NCBI RefSeq assembly: GCF_965232525.1
Contig: NZ_OZ246980.1
Coordinates: forward strand, 4,216,001 to 4,280,000
Length of the DNA: 64,000 nt
Direction of reading: 5' to 3'
Source of the DNA: Bauldia sp965232525
GTDB lineage: Bacteria > Pseudomonadota > Alphaproteobacteria > Rhizobiales > Kaistiaceae
In this document: positions 36,584 to 45,560 of the stretch, one piece after another
Layout: each line of letters begins with the position of its first letter
How positions within the stretch are numbered: position 1 is the stretch's first letter
Translations under genes and position numbers: made by a program
Notes under the pieces: generated by a model
Told to the model about the DNA's origin: nothing
Database searches by the model: none
Seen by the model: the letters and a program-made list of their open reading frames with translations, nothing else

Positions 36584-37672
36584 ATGTCACACAACAGCTT
36601 CGGTCATCTGTTCCGCGTCACGACCTGGGGCGAAAGCCACGGGCCGGCCATCGGCTGCGTCGTCGACGGCTGCCCGCCGCGCATTCCGATCTCCGAGGAC
36701 GAAATCCAGCACTGGATGGACAAACGCCGCCCGGGCCAGTCCCGCTTCACCACCCAGCGGCGCGAGCCGGACACCGCGCGGATCATGTCCGGCGTGTTCG
36801 AGGACGAGGAGAGCGGCCAACTCCTGACCACCGGAACGCCGCTGTCGATCGTGATCGAAAACGTTGACGCTCGCTCCAAGGACTACTCGCAGATCAAGGA
36901 CAAGTATCGCCCTGGCCACGCCGATTTCACCTATGACGCCAAATACGGCATCCGCGACTGGCGCGGCAGCGGACGGGCCTCCGCGCGCGAGACCGCTTGC
37001 CGGGTCGCGGCCGGCGCGATCGCCCGCAAGGTCGTGCCAGGCATGGTGATCCGCGGCGCTCTGGTGCAGATGGGCCCCCATGCCATTGACCGGGAGCGGT
37101 GGGACTGGAACGCGGTCGATGCCAATCCGTTCTTCTGCCCGGATCCCGAGATGGTCGATTTCTATGCCGACTATCTCGATGACATCCGCAAGAACGGCTC
37201 GTCGGTCGGGGCGATCATCGAGGTGATCGCCAACGGCATCCCCCCCGGCCTCGGCGCTCCGGTCTACGGCAAGCTCGATCAGGACCTCGCCTCGGCGATG
37301 ATGTCGATCAATGCGGTCAAGGGGGTGGAGATCGGCGCCGGGTTCACCGCGGCGGCGCTCACCGGCGAGGATAACGCCGACGAGATGCGCCTCGACGCCA
37401 ACGGCGAGCGCACCTTCCTCTCCAACAACGCCGGTGGCGTGTTGGGCGGCATCTCGACCGGCCAGCCGGTCGTCGTGCGCTTCGCCGTCAAGCCGACGTC
37501 GTCGATCCTGACGCCCCGGCGCACCGTGACCCGATCGAACGAGGAGACCGACGTGTCCACGAAGGGGCGCCACGACCCGTGCGTCGGCATCCGGGCGGTC
37601 CCGATTGGCGAAGCGATGATGGCGATCGCGCTCGCCGACCACTACCTCCGCCACCGCGGCCAGGTCGGCTGA
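36584..37672 (+). CDS. aroC: Chorismate synthase
   Basis: A 362-aa enzyme forming chorismate from EPSP with reduced FMN. All three family signatures are visible: GESHGPAIGCVVDGCP, GRASARETACRVAAGAIARK and RHDPCVGIRAVPIGEAM. It closes the fabI-phosphatase-aroC run. Confidence 0.98.
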   Translation: MSHNSFGHLFRVTTWGESHGPAIGCVVDGCPPRIPISEDEIQHWMDKRRPGQSRFTTQRREPDTARIMSGVFEDEESGQLLTTGTPLSIVIENVDARSKDYSQIKDKYRPGHADFTYDAKYGIRDWRGSGRASARETACRVAAGAIARKVVPGMVIRGALVQMGPHAIDRERWDWNAVDANPFFCPDPEMVDFYADYLDDIRKNGSSVGAIIEVIANGIPPGLGAPVYGKLDQDLASAMMSINAVKGVEIGAGFTAAALTGEDNADEMRLDANGERTFLSNNAGGVLGGISTGQPVVVRFAVKPTSSILTPRRTVTRSNEETDVSTKGRHDPCVGIRAVPIGEAMMAIALADHYLRHRGQVG

Positions 37673-37693
37673 CCGTTACGCCGCACAGCGTCG

Positions 37694-38701
37694 CTACTCG
37701 CCCGGGACGTCTTGCTGGCCACCGTCCCGGAGCCGCTCCCGCCGCTCGCGCTTGAACTCCGAGCGTTCGAAAAACAGGACGATGATGATCCCCAAGGCGA
37801 AGGGGATGAGCAGATAGAACAGCCGGAAGACCAGCAGTGCGGCAACAACGCTCGCCTCGTTCATATCGTCAAGCGCGGTGAGGAAAACGAACTCGAACAC
37901 ACCGAGCCCGCCCGGCGCATGGGAAACGATGGCGACGGCGAACGAAGCAACGAAGATACCGAGGACGGTAAGAAACCCGGGGTTGCCTTCGGCCGGCAGA
38001 CAGAAATAGATGATCGCGGCCGCAGCGGCCAACTCGATCGGGCCGACGATCGCCTGGCGCAGCACCACCGCGGGACGCGGATAATAGAGGCGGAAGCTGC
38101 CGATCGTCAGGGGCCGAAAGCGGAAGAGCGACCCCAGGGCGTAAAATCCGACGATCGACAGCAAACCGAGGCCGATCAGCACGACGGTCCAGGTCGGCAG
38201 ATCGAAAAACCGCTGCAGCACCGATGGCTTGAACACCATGACGATGCCGCCGAGCGACAGCGAGCCGACCAGGAATGTGAACGAGGTGAGCGCCACCAAG
38301 ACGCCGACCTCGGCGGCGGAAAGACCACGCGTCCCGTAGGCACGCAGGCGGATCAGCGCGCCCGAAAGCAGCGATGCGCCGACATTGTGGGACAGCGCAT
38401 AGGTGGTGAATGACGTCACCATCACGAACGGCCAACTGATCCGTCGACCGAGATGGAACAGGGCGATTCGGTCGTACTCGGCGAGCGCGACATAGGCGAA
38501 CGCCGTGGCGACCCCCGCCAGGATCCAGCTCTGCAGCGAAATGGCCTTGAAATTCTCGATCAGGCTGGCCCAGGTGAGATCGGACAGTTTGCCGTAAAGC
38601 AGCCAACCGCAAAAGATTACAGCAAGAATACCGAACGTCGGCCAGAAGTAATGGCGATAACGGCTGATGCGTTGGAAGAAACCTTTGACTTCCGGCCTCA
38701 T
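37694..38701 (-). CDS. UPF0104 (lysylphosphatidylglycerol synthase TM-like) membrane protein
   Basis: A 335-aa polytopic membrane protein with about eight hydrophobic helices, and motifs such as FTTYALSHNVGASLLSGALIRLR and SHAPGGLGVFEFVFL. These match the transmembrane flippase-like domain of the MprF/YbhN group without a catalytic synthase domain. Related proteins act in lipid translocation. It lies 100 nt downstream of tlyA on the same strand and is convergent with aroC. Confidence 0.87.
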   Translation of the reverse strand: MRPEVKGFFQRISRYRHYFWPTFGILAVIFCGWLLYGKLSDLTWASLIENFKAISLQSWILAGVATAFAYVALAEYDRIALFHLGRRISWPFVMVTSFTTYALSHNVGASLLSGALIRLRAYGTRGLSAAEVGVLVALTSFTFLVGSLSLGGIVMVFKPSVLQRFFDLPTWTVVLIGLGLLSIVGFYALGSLFRFRPLTIGSFRLYYPRPAVVLRQAIVGPIELAAAAAIIYFCLPAEGNPGFLTVLGIFVASFAVAIVSHAPGGLGVFEFVFLTALDDMNEASVVAALLVFRLFYLLIPFALGIIIVLFFERSEFKRERRERLRDGGQQDVPGE

Positions 38702-38801
38702 TCTCGGTTCCGACTGTCGTGATGGACGATTGCGCCATCCGTTCCTAGCCGAAGGCCAGCAGGAAATCAGCCCCGCCGATCACAGGAAGATGGGAAAAGC
38801 C

Positions 38802-39536
38802 TTACTGCTTGCGGGAGCCGAGCAGGAACTCGCGGTTGCCGTCGCCACCGGCGATCGGCGACGGAATCAGCCCGTCGACCCGCCAACCGGGTTGCTCCCT
38901 GAGCCAGGCGGCAACGTCGGCCGCGGCTTTCTCGGCCAGCGTGCCGTCGCGGACGATACCGCCCTTGCCGAGACCGTCGCGCCCGACCTCGAACTGTGGC
39001 TTGACCAGGAACACGCCCCACGAGCCCGCCGCCGCGAGGGTGAGCGCTGGTGGGAGCGCCAACTTCAGCGATATGAAACTGACATCGGCAACGACCGCGT
39101 CGATCGGGCTTTGCACGTCCGCCGCCGTCAGGTCGCGTGCATTGAGGCCTTCACGGTTGTGGACCGCCGGATGGTCGCGCAAACGCCGATGAAGCTGATC
39201 GTGACCGACGTCGATCGCATGGACCTGCTCCGCCCCACGTTCGATCAACACCTCGGTGAAGCCGCCGGTGCTGGCGCCGATATCCAGAATGCGCCGGCCG
39301 GCCGGGTCGTAACCGAAATGGTCGAGCCCGGCGATCAGCTTGAGTGCGGCCCGCGAGACGTAGCGCCCGGCCGGGTCGAACGCCGCGATCTTCGCTTCAT
39401 CGCCGACGAGCGCCGCCGGCCGGGTCGCCATCTCCCCGTCGACGTGGACGGCGCCGCGCAGGATCGCGTCCCGCGCCCGGGCACGGGTCGGCACGATCCC
39501 GCGCTCGACCAGAGCCCGATCAAGCCGCTTTCGCAC
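38802..39536 (-). CDS. TlyA-family rRNA methyltransferase / S4-domain protein
   Basis: A 244-aa protein with an N-terminal S4 RNA-binding domain (KRLDRALVERG, ARDAILRGAVHVDG) and an FtsJ-type methyltransferase domain (LDIGASTGGFTEVLIERGA as motif I, VKPQFEVGRDGLGKGG). TlyA methylates rRNA 2'-hydroxyls in mycobacteria. It starts with GTG. Its place after dxs on the same strand is common in alphaproteobacteria. Confidence 0.94.
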   Translation of the reverse strand: MRKRLDRALVERGIVPTRARARDAILRGAVHVDGEMATRPAALVGDEAKIAAFDPAGRYVSRAALKLIAGLDHFGYDPAGRRILDIGASTGGFTEVLIERGAEQVHAIDVGHDQLHRRLRDHPAVHNREGLNARDLTAADVQSPIDAVVADVSFISLKLALPPALTLAAAGSWGVFLVKPQFEVGRDGLGKGGIVRDGTLAEKAAADVAAWLREQPGWRVDGLIPSPIAGGDGNREFLLGSRKQ

Positions 39537-39548
39537 GGGGTCCGGCGC

Positions 39549-39692
39549 CTAGAAAAAGCAGCCGATGAATGCTGCGGACAGAATGTCGAAATAGACCGCC
39601 GCGCCGAACTGTGCCCATAAGGCGCCGCCGGCGATCAACGCCAGCCCGCCGGCCGTCAGCGCGATTTTCGGGGCGAGGGTCATAACCATCAT
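39549..39692 (-). CDS. Small hydrophobic protein between dxs and tlyA
   Basis: A 47-codon frame encoding a protein that is almost entirely one or two hydrophobic segments (LTAGGLALIAGGALWAQFG, then FDILSAAFIGCFF). It fills the gap between dxs and tlyA on the same strand, with short spacings (12 nt to tlyA). Later in-frame ATGs at 39689 and 39683 could be the start; no strong ribosome-binding site decides between them. Function unknown. Confidence 0.55.
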   Translation of the reverse strand: MMVMTLAPKIALTAGGLALIAGGALWAQFGAAVYFDILSAAFIGCFF

Positions 39693-39740
39693 TCTATCAC
39701 ATGAGCGGAGGCGCGGTCAGATGCACAGTTTCCGCAGGCT

Positions 39741-41654
39741 TCAGGCTCTGAGCGGCGTCACGGCGGCATCGCGGCCGAGTGCGGCAAACGCGGCGGTGAC
39801 GATGCCTGCGGAATCGAGGCCGGCATCGGCCACCATCGCGTCGGGCTTGGCCTGATCGATGAATCGGTCGGGCATAGTCAACGTCCGTACCCTGAGGCCG
39901 CGATCGAGGGCACCGGCGGTCGCCAAATGCGCTAGCACCAGGCTACCGAAGCCGCCCGAGGCGCCCTCCTCGACGGTGAGCAGCACCTCGTGCTCGCGGG
40001 CCAGCCGATCGATCAAATCCGTATCGAGCGGCTTGGCGAAGCGGGCGTCGGCCACCGTCGTCGACAGTCCATGTGCCTCCAGTTCCTCCGCCGCCGTCAG
40101 CCCGGCGGAGAGCCGGCTGCCGTAGCACAGCAGCGCGATCTTGGTGCCCTCGCGCAGGATTCGCCCGCGGCCGATCTCCAGCGGCACGCCACGTTCGGGA
40201 AGGTCGACGCCGACACCCTCGCCGCGCGGATAGCGGAACGCAGACGGCCGGTCGTCGATGGCGGCCGCGGTGGCCACCATGTGCATCAGTTCAGCCTCGT
40301 CACCGGCGGCCATCACGACGAAATCCGGCAGGCACGAAAGATACGCCACGTCGAACGAGCCGGCATGGGTAGCGCCGTCGGCACCGACATAGCCGGCCCG
40401 GTCGATGGCGAAGCGCACCGGCAGGCGCTGGATCGCCACGTCGTGGACCACCTGATCATAGGCGCGTTGCAGAAAGGTCGAATAGATCGCCGCGAACGGC
40501 TTGTAGCCTTCGGTCGCTAGTCCGGCGGCGAAGGTCACGCCATGTTGCTCGGCGATGCCAACGTCGAAGCACCGATCGGGGAACCGCCCGGCAAAACGGT
40601 CGAGCCCGGTTCCGCCGGGCATGGCCGCAGTCACCGCCACGATCCTGTCGTCCGCCTCGGCCTCCTGGATCAGGGCGTTGGCGAAGACCTTGGTGTAGGA
40701 CGGCACGTTGGCGGTGCTTTTGGCCTGCTTGCCGGTCACCACGTCGAACTTGGCGACACCGTGATACTTGTCGGCGGACGCTTCGGCCGGAGCGTAACCT
40801 TTGCCCTTTTGGGTCACGACGTGAACCAGCACCGGGCCGTTACCCATGTCGCGGACGTTTTTCAGGACCGGCAGCAGGTGGTCGAGATTGTGGCCATCGA
40901 TTGGACCGACATAATAGAATCCGAGTTCCTCGAACAGCGTGCCTCCGGTCCAGAAGCTGCGGGCGAATTCTTCCGTGAGCTTCAGTTTTTCGCGGAAGAA
41001 GCGCGGCAAAGCCTCGGCGATCCGCTTGCCGAGCCGGCGAAACCGCGAATAGGTGTTGCTCGATACGATCCGCGCCAGATGCGCCGACAAGGCTCCCACC
41101 GGCGGGGCGATCGACATGTCGTTGTCGTTGAGCACCACGATCAGCCGCGATTTCAGGTGCCCGGCGTTGTTCATCGCCTCGTAGGCCATGCCCGCCGACA
41201 TCGCCCCGTCGCCGATGACGCAAATGACGCGAACGTCGCCGCCGGCGAGATCGCGAGCCACCGCCATGCCGAGGCCGGCCGAGATCGACGTCGAGGAATG
41301 GGCGGCACCAAACGGGTCGTATTCGCTTTCCGCGCGCTTGGTGAAACCGGAGAGGCCGCCGGCCTGCCGGAGTGTTCGGATTCGGTCGCGGCGACCGGTG
41401 ATGATCTTGTGCGGATAGGCTTGGTGCCCGACGTCCCAGATCAACCGATCGCGGGGCGTGTCGAAGACGTAGTGGAGCGCCGTGGTGAGCTCCACGACAC
41501 CCAGCCCCGCGCCCAGGTGCCCGCCGGTCACCGAAACGGCAGAAATCGTTTCGCTGCGAAGCTCGTCGGCAAACTGCCGCAGTTGTTTTTGGTCGAGGCG
41601 ACGCAGGTCGTCCGGGACGCGGACCGCGTCGAGAAGCGGGGTTTCACGTGTCAT
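39741..41654 (-). CDS. dxs: 1-deoxy-D-xylulose-5-phosphate synthase
   Basis: A 637-aa thiamine-diphosphate enzyme of the MEP pathway. Signatures include WDVGHQAYPHKIITGRRD, the TPP motif VIGDGAMSAGMAYEAMNN, the MPGGTGL segment and RFAIDRAGYVGADGATHAG. The ATG at 41654 gives the usual start MTRETPLLDAVRVPDDLR. In most relatives I know, ispA lies between xseB and dxs; here it is absent and an opposite-strand antiporter occupies the place. Confidence 0.97.
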   Translation of the reverse strand: MTRETPLLDAVRVPDDLRRLDQKQLRQFADELRSETISAVSVTGGHLGAGLGVVELTTALHYVFDTPRDRLIWDVGHQAYPHKIITGRRDRIRTLRQAGGLSGFTKRAESEYDPFGAAHSSTSISAGLGMAVARDLAGGDVRVICVIGDGAMSAGMAYEAMNNAGHLKSRLIVVLNDNDMSIAPPVGALSAHLARIVSSNTYSRFRRLGKRIAEALPRFFREKLKLTEEFARSFWTGGTLFEELGFYYVGPIDGHNLDHLLPVLKNVRDMGNGPVLVHVVTQKGKGYAPAEASADKYHGVAKFDVVTGKQAKSTANVPSYTKVFANALIQEAEADDRIVAVTAAMPGGTGLDRFAGRFPDRCFDVGIAEQHGVTFAAGLATEGYKPFAAIYSTFLQRAYDQVVHDVAIQRLPVRFAIDRAGYVGADGATHAGSFDVAYLSCLPDFVVMAAGDEAELMHMVATAAAIDDRPSAFRYPRGEGVGVDLPERGVPLEIGRGRILREGTKIALLCYGSRLSAGLTAAEELEAHGLSTTVADARFAKPLDTDLIDRLAREHEVLLTVEEGASGGFGSLVLAHLATAGALDRGLRVRTLTMPDRFIDQAKPDAMVADAGLDSAGIVTAAFAALGRDAAVTPLRA

Positions 41655-41874
41655 GGGCGCAGTGGACGGATGTCCTAGTGAATGGAGTGCTCGCAAATCG
41701 GTTCGAAACGCTTATACCAGCCAGATACAGCCGGCCAAACGCACAGCCACCACCCGAAATTGTCCAAATGACGACCCGCTATCGCTCATCGCCTCGATTC
41801 CCCGCCCTCGTTGCCGATGGGCCACGGGTCGCGGCACGCGGCTTTTTGTCCCGCCAAGCGGGTGAGCCCAGCGC

Positions 41875-43044
41875 GTGCCTGACGACCTAATCCTGATTAC
41901 CATCGGCGGGCTCCTGCTCGCCGGTCTGGCGATGGACGCTGTAGGTCGGCGCACGCACCTGCCACGGGTGACCCTGCTCGTGCTGCTCGGCATCGTCGCC
42001 GGTCCGTCCGTCCTCGACATCATCCCCGACGCCGACGGCCTATATCCCCTCGCCGCGACCATGGCGCTGGTGATGGTCGCCTTCCTGCTTGGCGGCAGGC
42101 TAACCCGCAAGGTGCTCGCCGAAGACGGTGTCCGCATCCTTGGCGTATCGACCGGCGTGGTGGTCGCGACCGCGGCGGTCGTCGGCGTCGGTCTATGGTT
42201 GACCGGCTTCGACCCGGTGTTGTGCCTGGTGCTCGCCGGCGTCGCCACCGCCACCGACCCGGCGGCAACACAGGACGTGGTCTCCCGCAGCGGTGCCAAG
42301 GGACCGTTCTCTCGGGTCCTCCTCGGGGTGGTCGCCATCGACGATGCGTGGGGACTGATCGCGTTCAGCCTGCTGCTGGCTGCCGCCCACGCGGTCGTCG
42401 GCGAAAGCGTAAGCGGATCACTTGAGGTCGCGGCGGTGGAGATCGGCGGGGCGATTGCGATTGGCCTGGCCATCGGTCTGCCGGCCGCCTATCTCACCGG
42501 CCGCCTGAAACCGGGCGAACCGACCCAGGCGGAAGCGCTTGGCGTCGTCTTCCTTGGCGGCGGCATCGCCCTTGCCGTCGGCGCGTCGTTCCTGCTCGCG
42601 GTGATGGTCGCCGGCTTCCTGATCGCGAATCTCGCCCGCCATCATGCCCGCGCCTTTCATGAGATCGAGCACATCGAGTGGCCATTCATGGTGCTGTTCT
42701 TCGTGCTCGCCGGCGCCTCGCTCGACCTGTCCGCCCTCCCGACCATCGGCCTGCTCGGCATACTGTATCTGGTACTGCGCTTCGCCGGTCGCGTCATCGG
42801 AGGCTGGGTCGGCGGGGCCGCCACCGGCGTCGCCCCAGATCAGCGTGTCTGGATGGGCATGGCGCTGATGCCCCAGGCAGGCGTCGCCATGGGCATGGCT
42901 CTGATCGCGGTCGGGTCGTTTCCGGAGTACCGGACCGAGATTCTAGCGACGACGATCGCCGCCAGTGTCATCTTCGAACTCGGCGGCCCAATCCTCACCC
43001 AGATGGCGCTGAAGCGGGCGGACGAGGTTAGGTCGGAAAGCTGA
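41875..43044 (+). CDS. Cation:proton antiporter (Na+/H+ exchanger domain)
   Basis: A 389-aa membrane protein with about twelve hydrophobic segments and no nucleotide-binding tail. Typical exchanger segments are ATATDPAATQDVV in the ion-binding region, GVVAIDDAWGLIAF, and the late QAGVAMGMALIAV. It starts with GTG. It is divergent from dxs (220 nt between the starts) and convergent with xseB, and so interrupts the xseB-dxs neighbourhood. Ion specificity is unknown. Confidence 0.88.
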   Translation: MPDDLILITIGGLLLAGLAMDAVGRRTHLPRVTLLVLLGIVAGPSVLDIIPDADGLYPLAATMALVMVAFLLGGRLTRKVLAEDGVRILGVSTGVVVATAAVVGVGLWLTGFDPVLCLVLAGVATATDPAATQDVVSRSGAKGPFSRVLLGVVAIDDAWGLIAFSLLLAAAHAVVGESVSGSLEVAAVEIGGAIAIGLAIGLPAAYLTGRLKPGEPTQAEALGVVFLGGGIALAVGASFLLAVMVAGFLIANLARHHARAFHEIEHIEWPFMVLFFVLAGASLDLSALPTIGLLGILYLVLRFAGRVIGGWVGGAATGVAPDQRVWMGMALMPQAGVAMGMALIAVGSFPEYRTEILATTIAASVIFELGGPILTQMALKRADEVRSES

Positions 43045-43115
43045 ATTGCCGACGCCACAGTTAGCGGCTGCGCCACCCCCTCTGGCTCCCCCGCAACGGG
43101 AGAAAGGCGTTGGTG

Positions 43116-43367
43116 TCACCGCTCGTCAAGCGGCGCGGTGCCAACCGGCTTGCCGCTGGCGCTCAGGCGGATTTTCTCGACCCGCCCCTCGGCTTCCTTG
43201 AGCAGCGCCTCGCAATGGGCCCGCAGCGCCTCGCCGCGCTCGTAGATCGCAATCGACTCCTCGAGGTCGACTTCGCCCTGTTCCAGCCTTTGGACAATCG
43301 ATTCGAGCTCGGCCAGCGCCTTCTCGAAGGAGAGCTCCGCGACGGGTGTCGGATTGGAGTCGGGCAT
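43116..43367 (-). CDS. xseB: Exodeoxyribonuclease VII small subunit
   Basis: An 83-aa protein with the family signature FEKALAELESIVQRLEQGEVDLEESIAIYERG. It binds XseA to form the single-strand exonuclease. It lies 26 nt downstream of the histone-deacetylase-like gene, an order shared with many alphaproteobacteria. Confidence 0.96.
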   Translation of the reverse strand: MPDSNPTPVAELSFEKALAELESIVQRLEQGEVDLEESIAIYERGEALRAHCEALLKEAEGRVEKIRLSASGKPVGTAPLDER

Positions 43368-43393
43368 CGCAACCTCACATGGCGCGCGGACTA

Positions 43394-44320
43394 TCAGGTC
43401 CGCTTCAGCGCCTCTATATGGGCCGCAACCGAGTCGGCCAAGCCCTGGAGATCATAGCCGCCTTCGAGCAGGCTGACGATGCGGCCGTCGCAATGGCGCG
43501 CGGCCACGGTGGTCATCGCTTCCGTCGCCCAGGCGAAATCCTGCTCCGTCAGGTTGAGCGAGGCCAGTGGATCGCGCCAGTGTGCGTCGAAACCGGCGGA
43601 GACGATGATCAGATCGGGCGAGAACGCGTTTATCGCCGGCAACAGGTGCCCGGTGAAGGCATCCATGAAGGCGACGCCATCGGCCCCGGGCGGTAGCGGC
43701 GCGTTGACGACGTTGCCGGCACCGGTCTCCGACGCCGCGCCGGTGCCCGGAAAGAGTGGCATCTGGTGGGTCGATGCGTAGAGGATCGATGGATCCGACC
43801 AGACCAGTGCCTGGGTGCCATTGCCGTGATGAACGTCCCAGTCGACGATCGCCACCCGCTCGACGCCATGGGCCTGCTGGGCGTGGCGCGCACCGATCAC
43901 CGCATTGGCGAACAGGCAAAAGCCCATCGCGACGCGCGCCTCGGCGTGATGGCCGGGTGGGCGCGTTGCGCAAAAGGCGTTGTCAGCTTCACCAGTCATC
44001 ACCGCGTCGACGGCAAGGCACGCGGAACCGACCGCGTCGGATGCCACCTCGAAGCTGCGCGGCGATAGCCAGGTGTCGGCATCGAGCGCTACCTCGCCGT
44101 CGGCGGGGAGCGCCGCGCGGATGGTGGCGATGTAGTCCTCGGGATGCGCGAGCATCAGGGTGGCGTCGTCGACCGGCCGCGGCGCCTTGCGCGGCAACGC
44201 AGCGAATCGCTCCTCGCCGAGCACCGCGTTGACCGCGCGGATACGATCGGGGCGTTCCGGGTGCCCCCGCGGCACCTCGTGTTCGAGAAAAACAGGGTCG
44301 CTGACGATCAGCGTCGTCAC
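43394..44320 (-). CDS. Histone deacetylase-family protein
   Basis: A 308-aa class II HDAC-like amidohydrolase. The zinc and catalytic residues are in RPPGHHAEARVAMGFC, DWDVHHGNGTQ and SAGFDAHWRDPLA, and the late GGYDLQGL motif carries the catalytic tyrosine. Bacterial members act on acetylpolyamines or acetyl-lysine proteins. It starts with GTG. It is probably co-transcribed with the crotonase upstream (24 nt) and xseB downstream. Confidence 0.94.
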   Translation of the reverse strand: MTTLIVSDPVFLEHEVPRGHPERPDRIRAVNAVLGEERFAALPRKAPRPVDDATLMLAHPEDYIATIRAALPADGEVALDADTWLSPRSFEVASDAVGSACLAVDAVMTGEADNAFCATRPPGHHAEARVAMGFCLFANAVIGARHAQQAHGVERVAIVDWDVHHGNGTQALVWSDPSILYASTHQMPLFPGTGAASETGAGNVVNAPLPPGADGVAFMDAFTGHLLPAINAFSPDLIIVSAGFDAHWRDPLASLNLTEQDFAWATEAMTTVAARHCDGRIVSLLEGGYDLQGLADSVAAHIEALKRT

Positions 44321-44344
44321 CGGCCGGCATCCGCGGTGAGAGGG

Positions 44345-45109
44345 TCAGTGCCCCTCGCGATCGACGTAGGCATAGAGCGCATCGTGCGCCGCCGGCGATC
44401 TGAGCAGATCGCCGAAGCCCTTGGCCTCCTGATTGATCCGGACCACCACATCCTGGCGTTCCCCGCGCATCAGGCGCCGCGCCATCCGCACCGCCTGCGG
44501 TGGTTTTGCCGCCAAAGCCCTCGCGTAGTCAAACGCGACGGTGCCGACCTCCTCCGGCTGAACCACGCGGTTCACCAGTCCGGAGGTGAGCGCCCGCTGA
44601 GCGTCAAACTGCTCGCCGAGCACCATCAGCTCGAACGCGCGGTGATACCCCATGATGTATGGGGCCAGCAGGCTGGTCCCGCCCTCCGGCGGCAGTCCAA
44701 GCGCTGCGAACGGACAGGCGAACACCGACCATTCGCTGGCGACCACGAAATCGCAGTGGAACAGGATTGTGGTCCCGACCCCGTGGGCGAGCCCGTCGAC
44801 CGCCGCCACCACGGGCTTGTCCACCGTGGCGAGGGTCTTCATGAAGCGGATCGGGCTTTCGCCGAAATTGCCGCTTTCGGCATAGCTGCGAAGGTCATCG
44901 GGATCGTGTCCCGCGGTGAACACGCCGGGGGTTCCGGCGAACAGGATGACTCGAGCCGCCGTGTCGCGCTCCGCCAGCTCGATCGCCTCGACACAGGCAT
45001 CGAACATGTCGGCCGTGAAAGCATTGCTCCGGTCGGGTCGATCGATCCGGATCGTCTGCACGCCCTCGGCGACATCGATCGAAATGTGCTCATCCATGAG
45101 GATATCCAT
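44345..45109 (-). CDS. Crotonase-family protein, enoyl-CoA isomerase-like
   Basis: A 254-aa enoyl-CoA hydratase/isomerase fold protein. The oxyanion-hole regions are GVFTAGHDPDDL and GLAHGVGTTILFHCDF. Both glutamates used by classical hydratases (GGCE and QPE positions) are replaced, by Thr and Phe. Instead a glutamate is present in FAALGLPPEGGTSLL, the position used by delta-3,delta-2-enoyl-CoA isomerases. An isomerase is therefore more likely than a hydratase. The start at 45109 is chosen; 45097 is an alternative. Confidence 0.85.
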   Translation of the reverse strand: MDILMDEHISIDVAEGVQTIRIDRPDRSNAFTADMFDACVEAIELAERDTAARVILFAGTPGVFTAGHDPDDLRSYAESGNFGESPIRFMKTLATVDKPVVAAVDGLAHGVGTTILFHCDFVVASEWSVFACPFAALGLPPEGGTSLLAPYIMGYHRAFELMVLGEQFDAQRALTSGLVNRVVQPEEVGTVAFDYARALAAKPPQAVRMARRLMRGERQDVVVRINQEAKGFGDLLRSPAAHDALYAYVDREGH

Positions 45110-45473
45110 AGCGCCCCGCTTTGTCCTCGCCTGCGATCTGATCACCGGAGTGAAACAGCATTGCGGTCGCCTGCGCTGTGAACGCGGTCGCTTGCGCCGT
45201 CACCCGTTGCCGGAGATAGGTCGTTTCTCCGAGAATCGTGTCGGTGAAACAAGCGGCGATGGCAACAGAAAACGACCGGTTTTGGTCGCTTTCGGCGATC
45301 AAAACGGCGCGAGACAGACGTGTGCCAGCCTGAGTCAACGCCAGCTGGCAAAAGCAGGGCGATACTGCCGGTACGAGAGCCATTTTGGTGCTTCTGGCCG
45401 CCCGGTAATGCCTCTTGGCGACGCCACGGTTGTCGACCGCGGCACAGAAGCAATCAAAGATTGTATTCAACAT
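45090..45473 (-). CDS. Possible small hypothetical protein upstream of the crotonase gene
   Basis: A 127-codon open frame that fills most of the otherwise empty interval upstream of the crotonase gene and overlaps its start by 20 nt. It contains a tandem TAQATA repeat (TAQATAFTAQATA). The two DNA copies differ at three places, all silent third positions in this frame, which supports translation. Third-position GC is lower than in neighbouring genes, no strong ribosome-binding site is seen, and I recognise no family. It may be a young or rapidly evolving gene, or a chance frame. Confidence 0.35.
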   Translation of the reverse strand: MLNTIFDCFCAAVDNRGVAKRHYRAARSTKMALVPAVSPCFCQLALTQAGTRLSRAVLIAESDQNRSFSVAIAACFTDTILGETTYLRQRVTAQATAFTAQATAMLFHSGDQIAGEDKAGRYGYPHG

Positions 45474-45560
45474 GTCGGCAACCGACGCCCGAAGCCCCAT
45501 ACACGTTTGCTTTCGCGGCGGCTTGACCGAGCCCGACCGAACGGCAAAAACCCGCAGCGT

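Noticed and set aside
41690..41720. GGTTCGAAAC, resembling a tRNA T-loop
   Set aside because: No acceptor stem, anticodon arm or CCA-proximal pairing can be folded around it.
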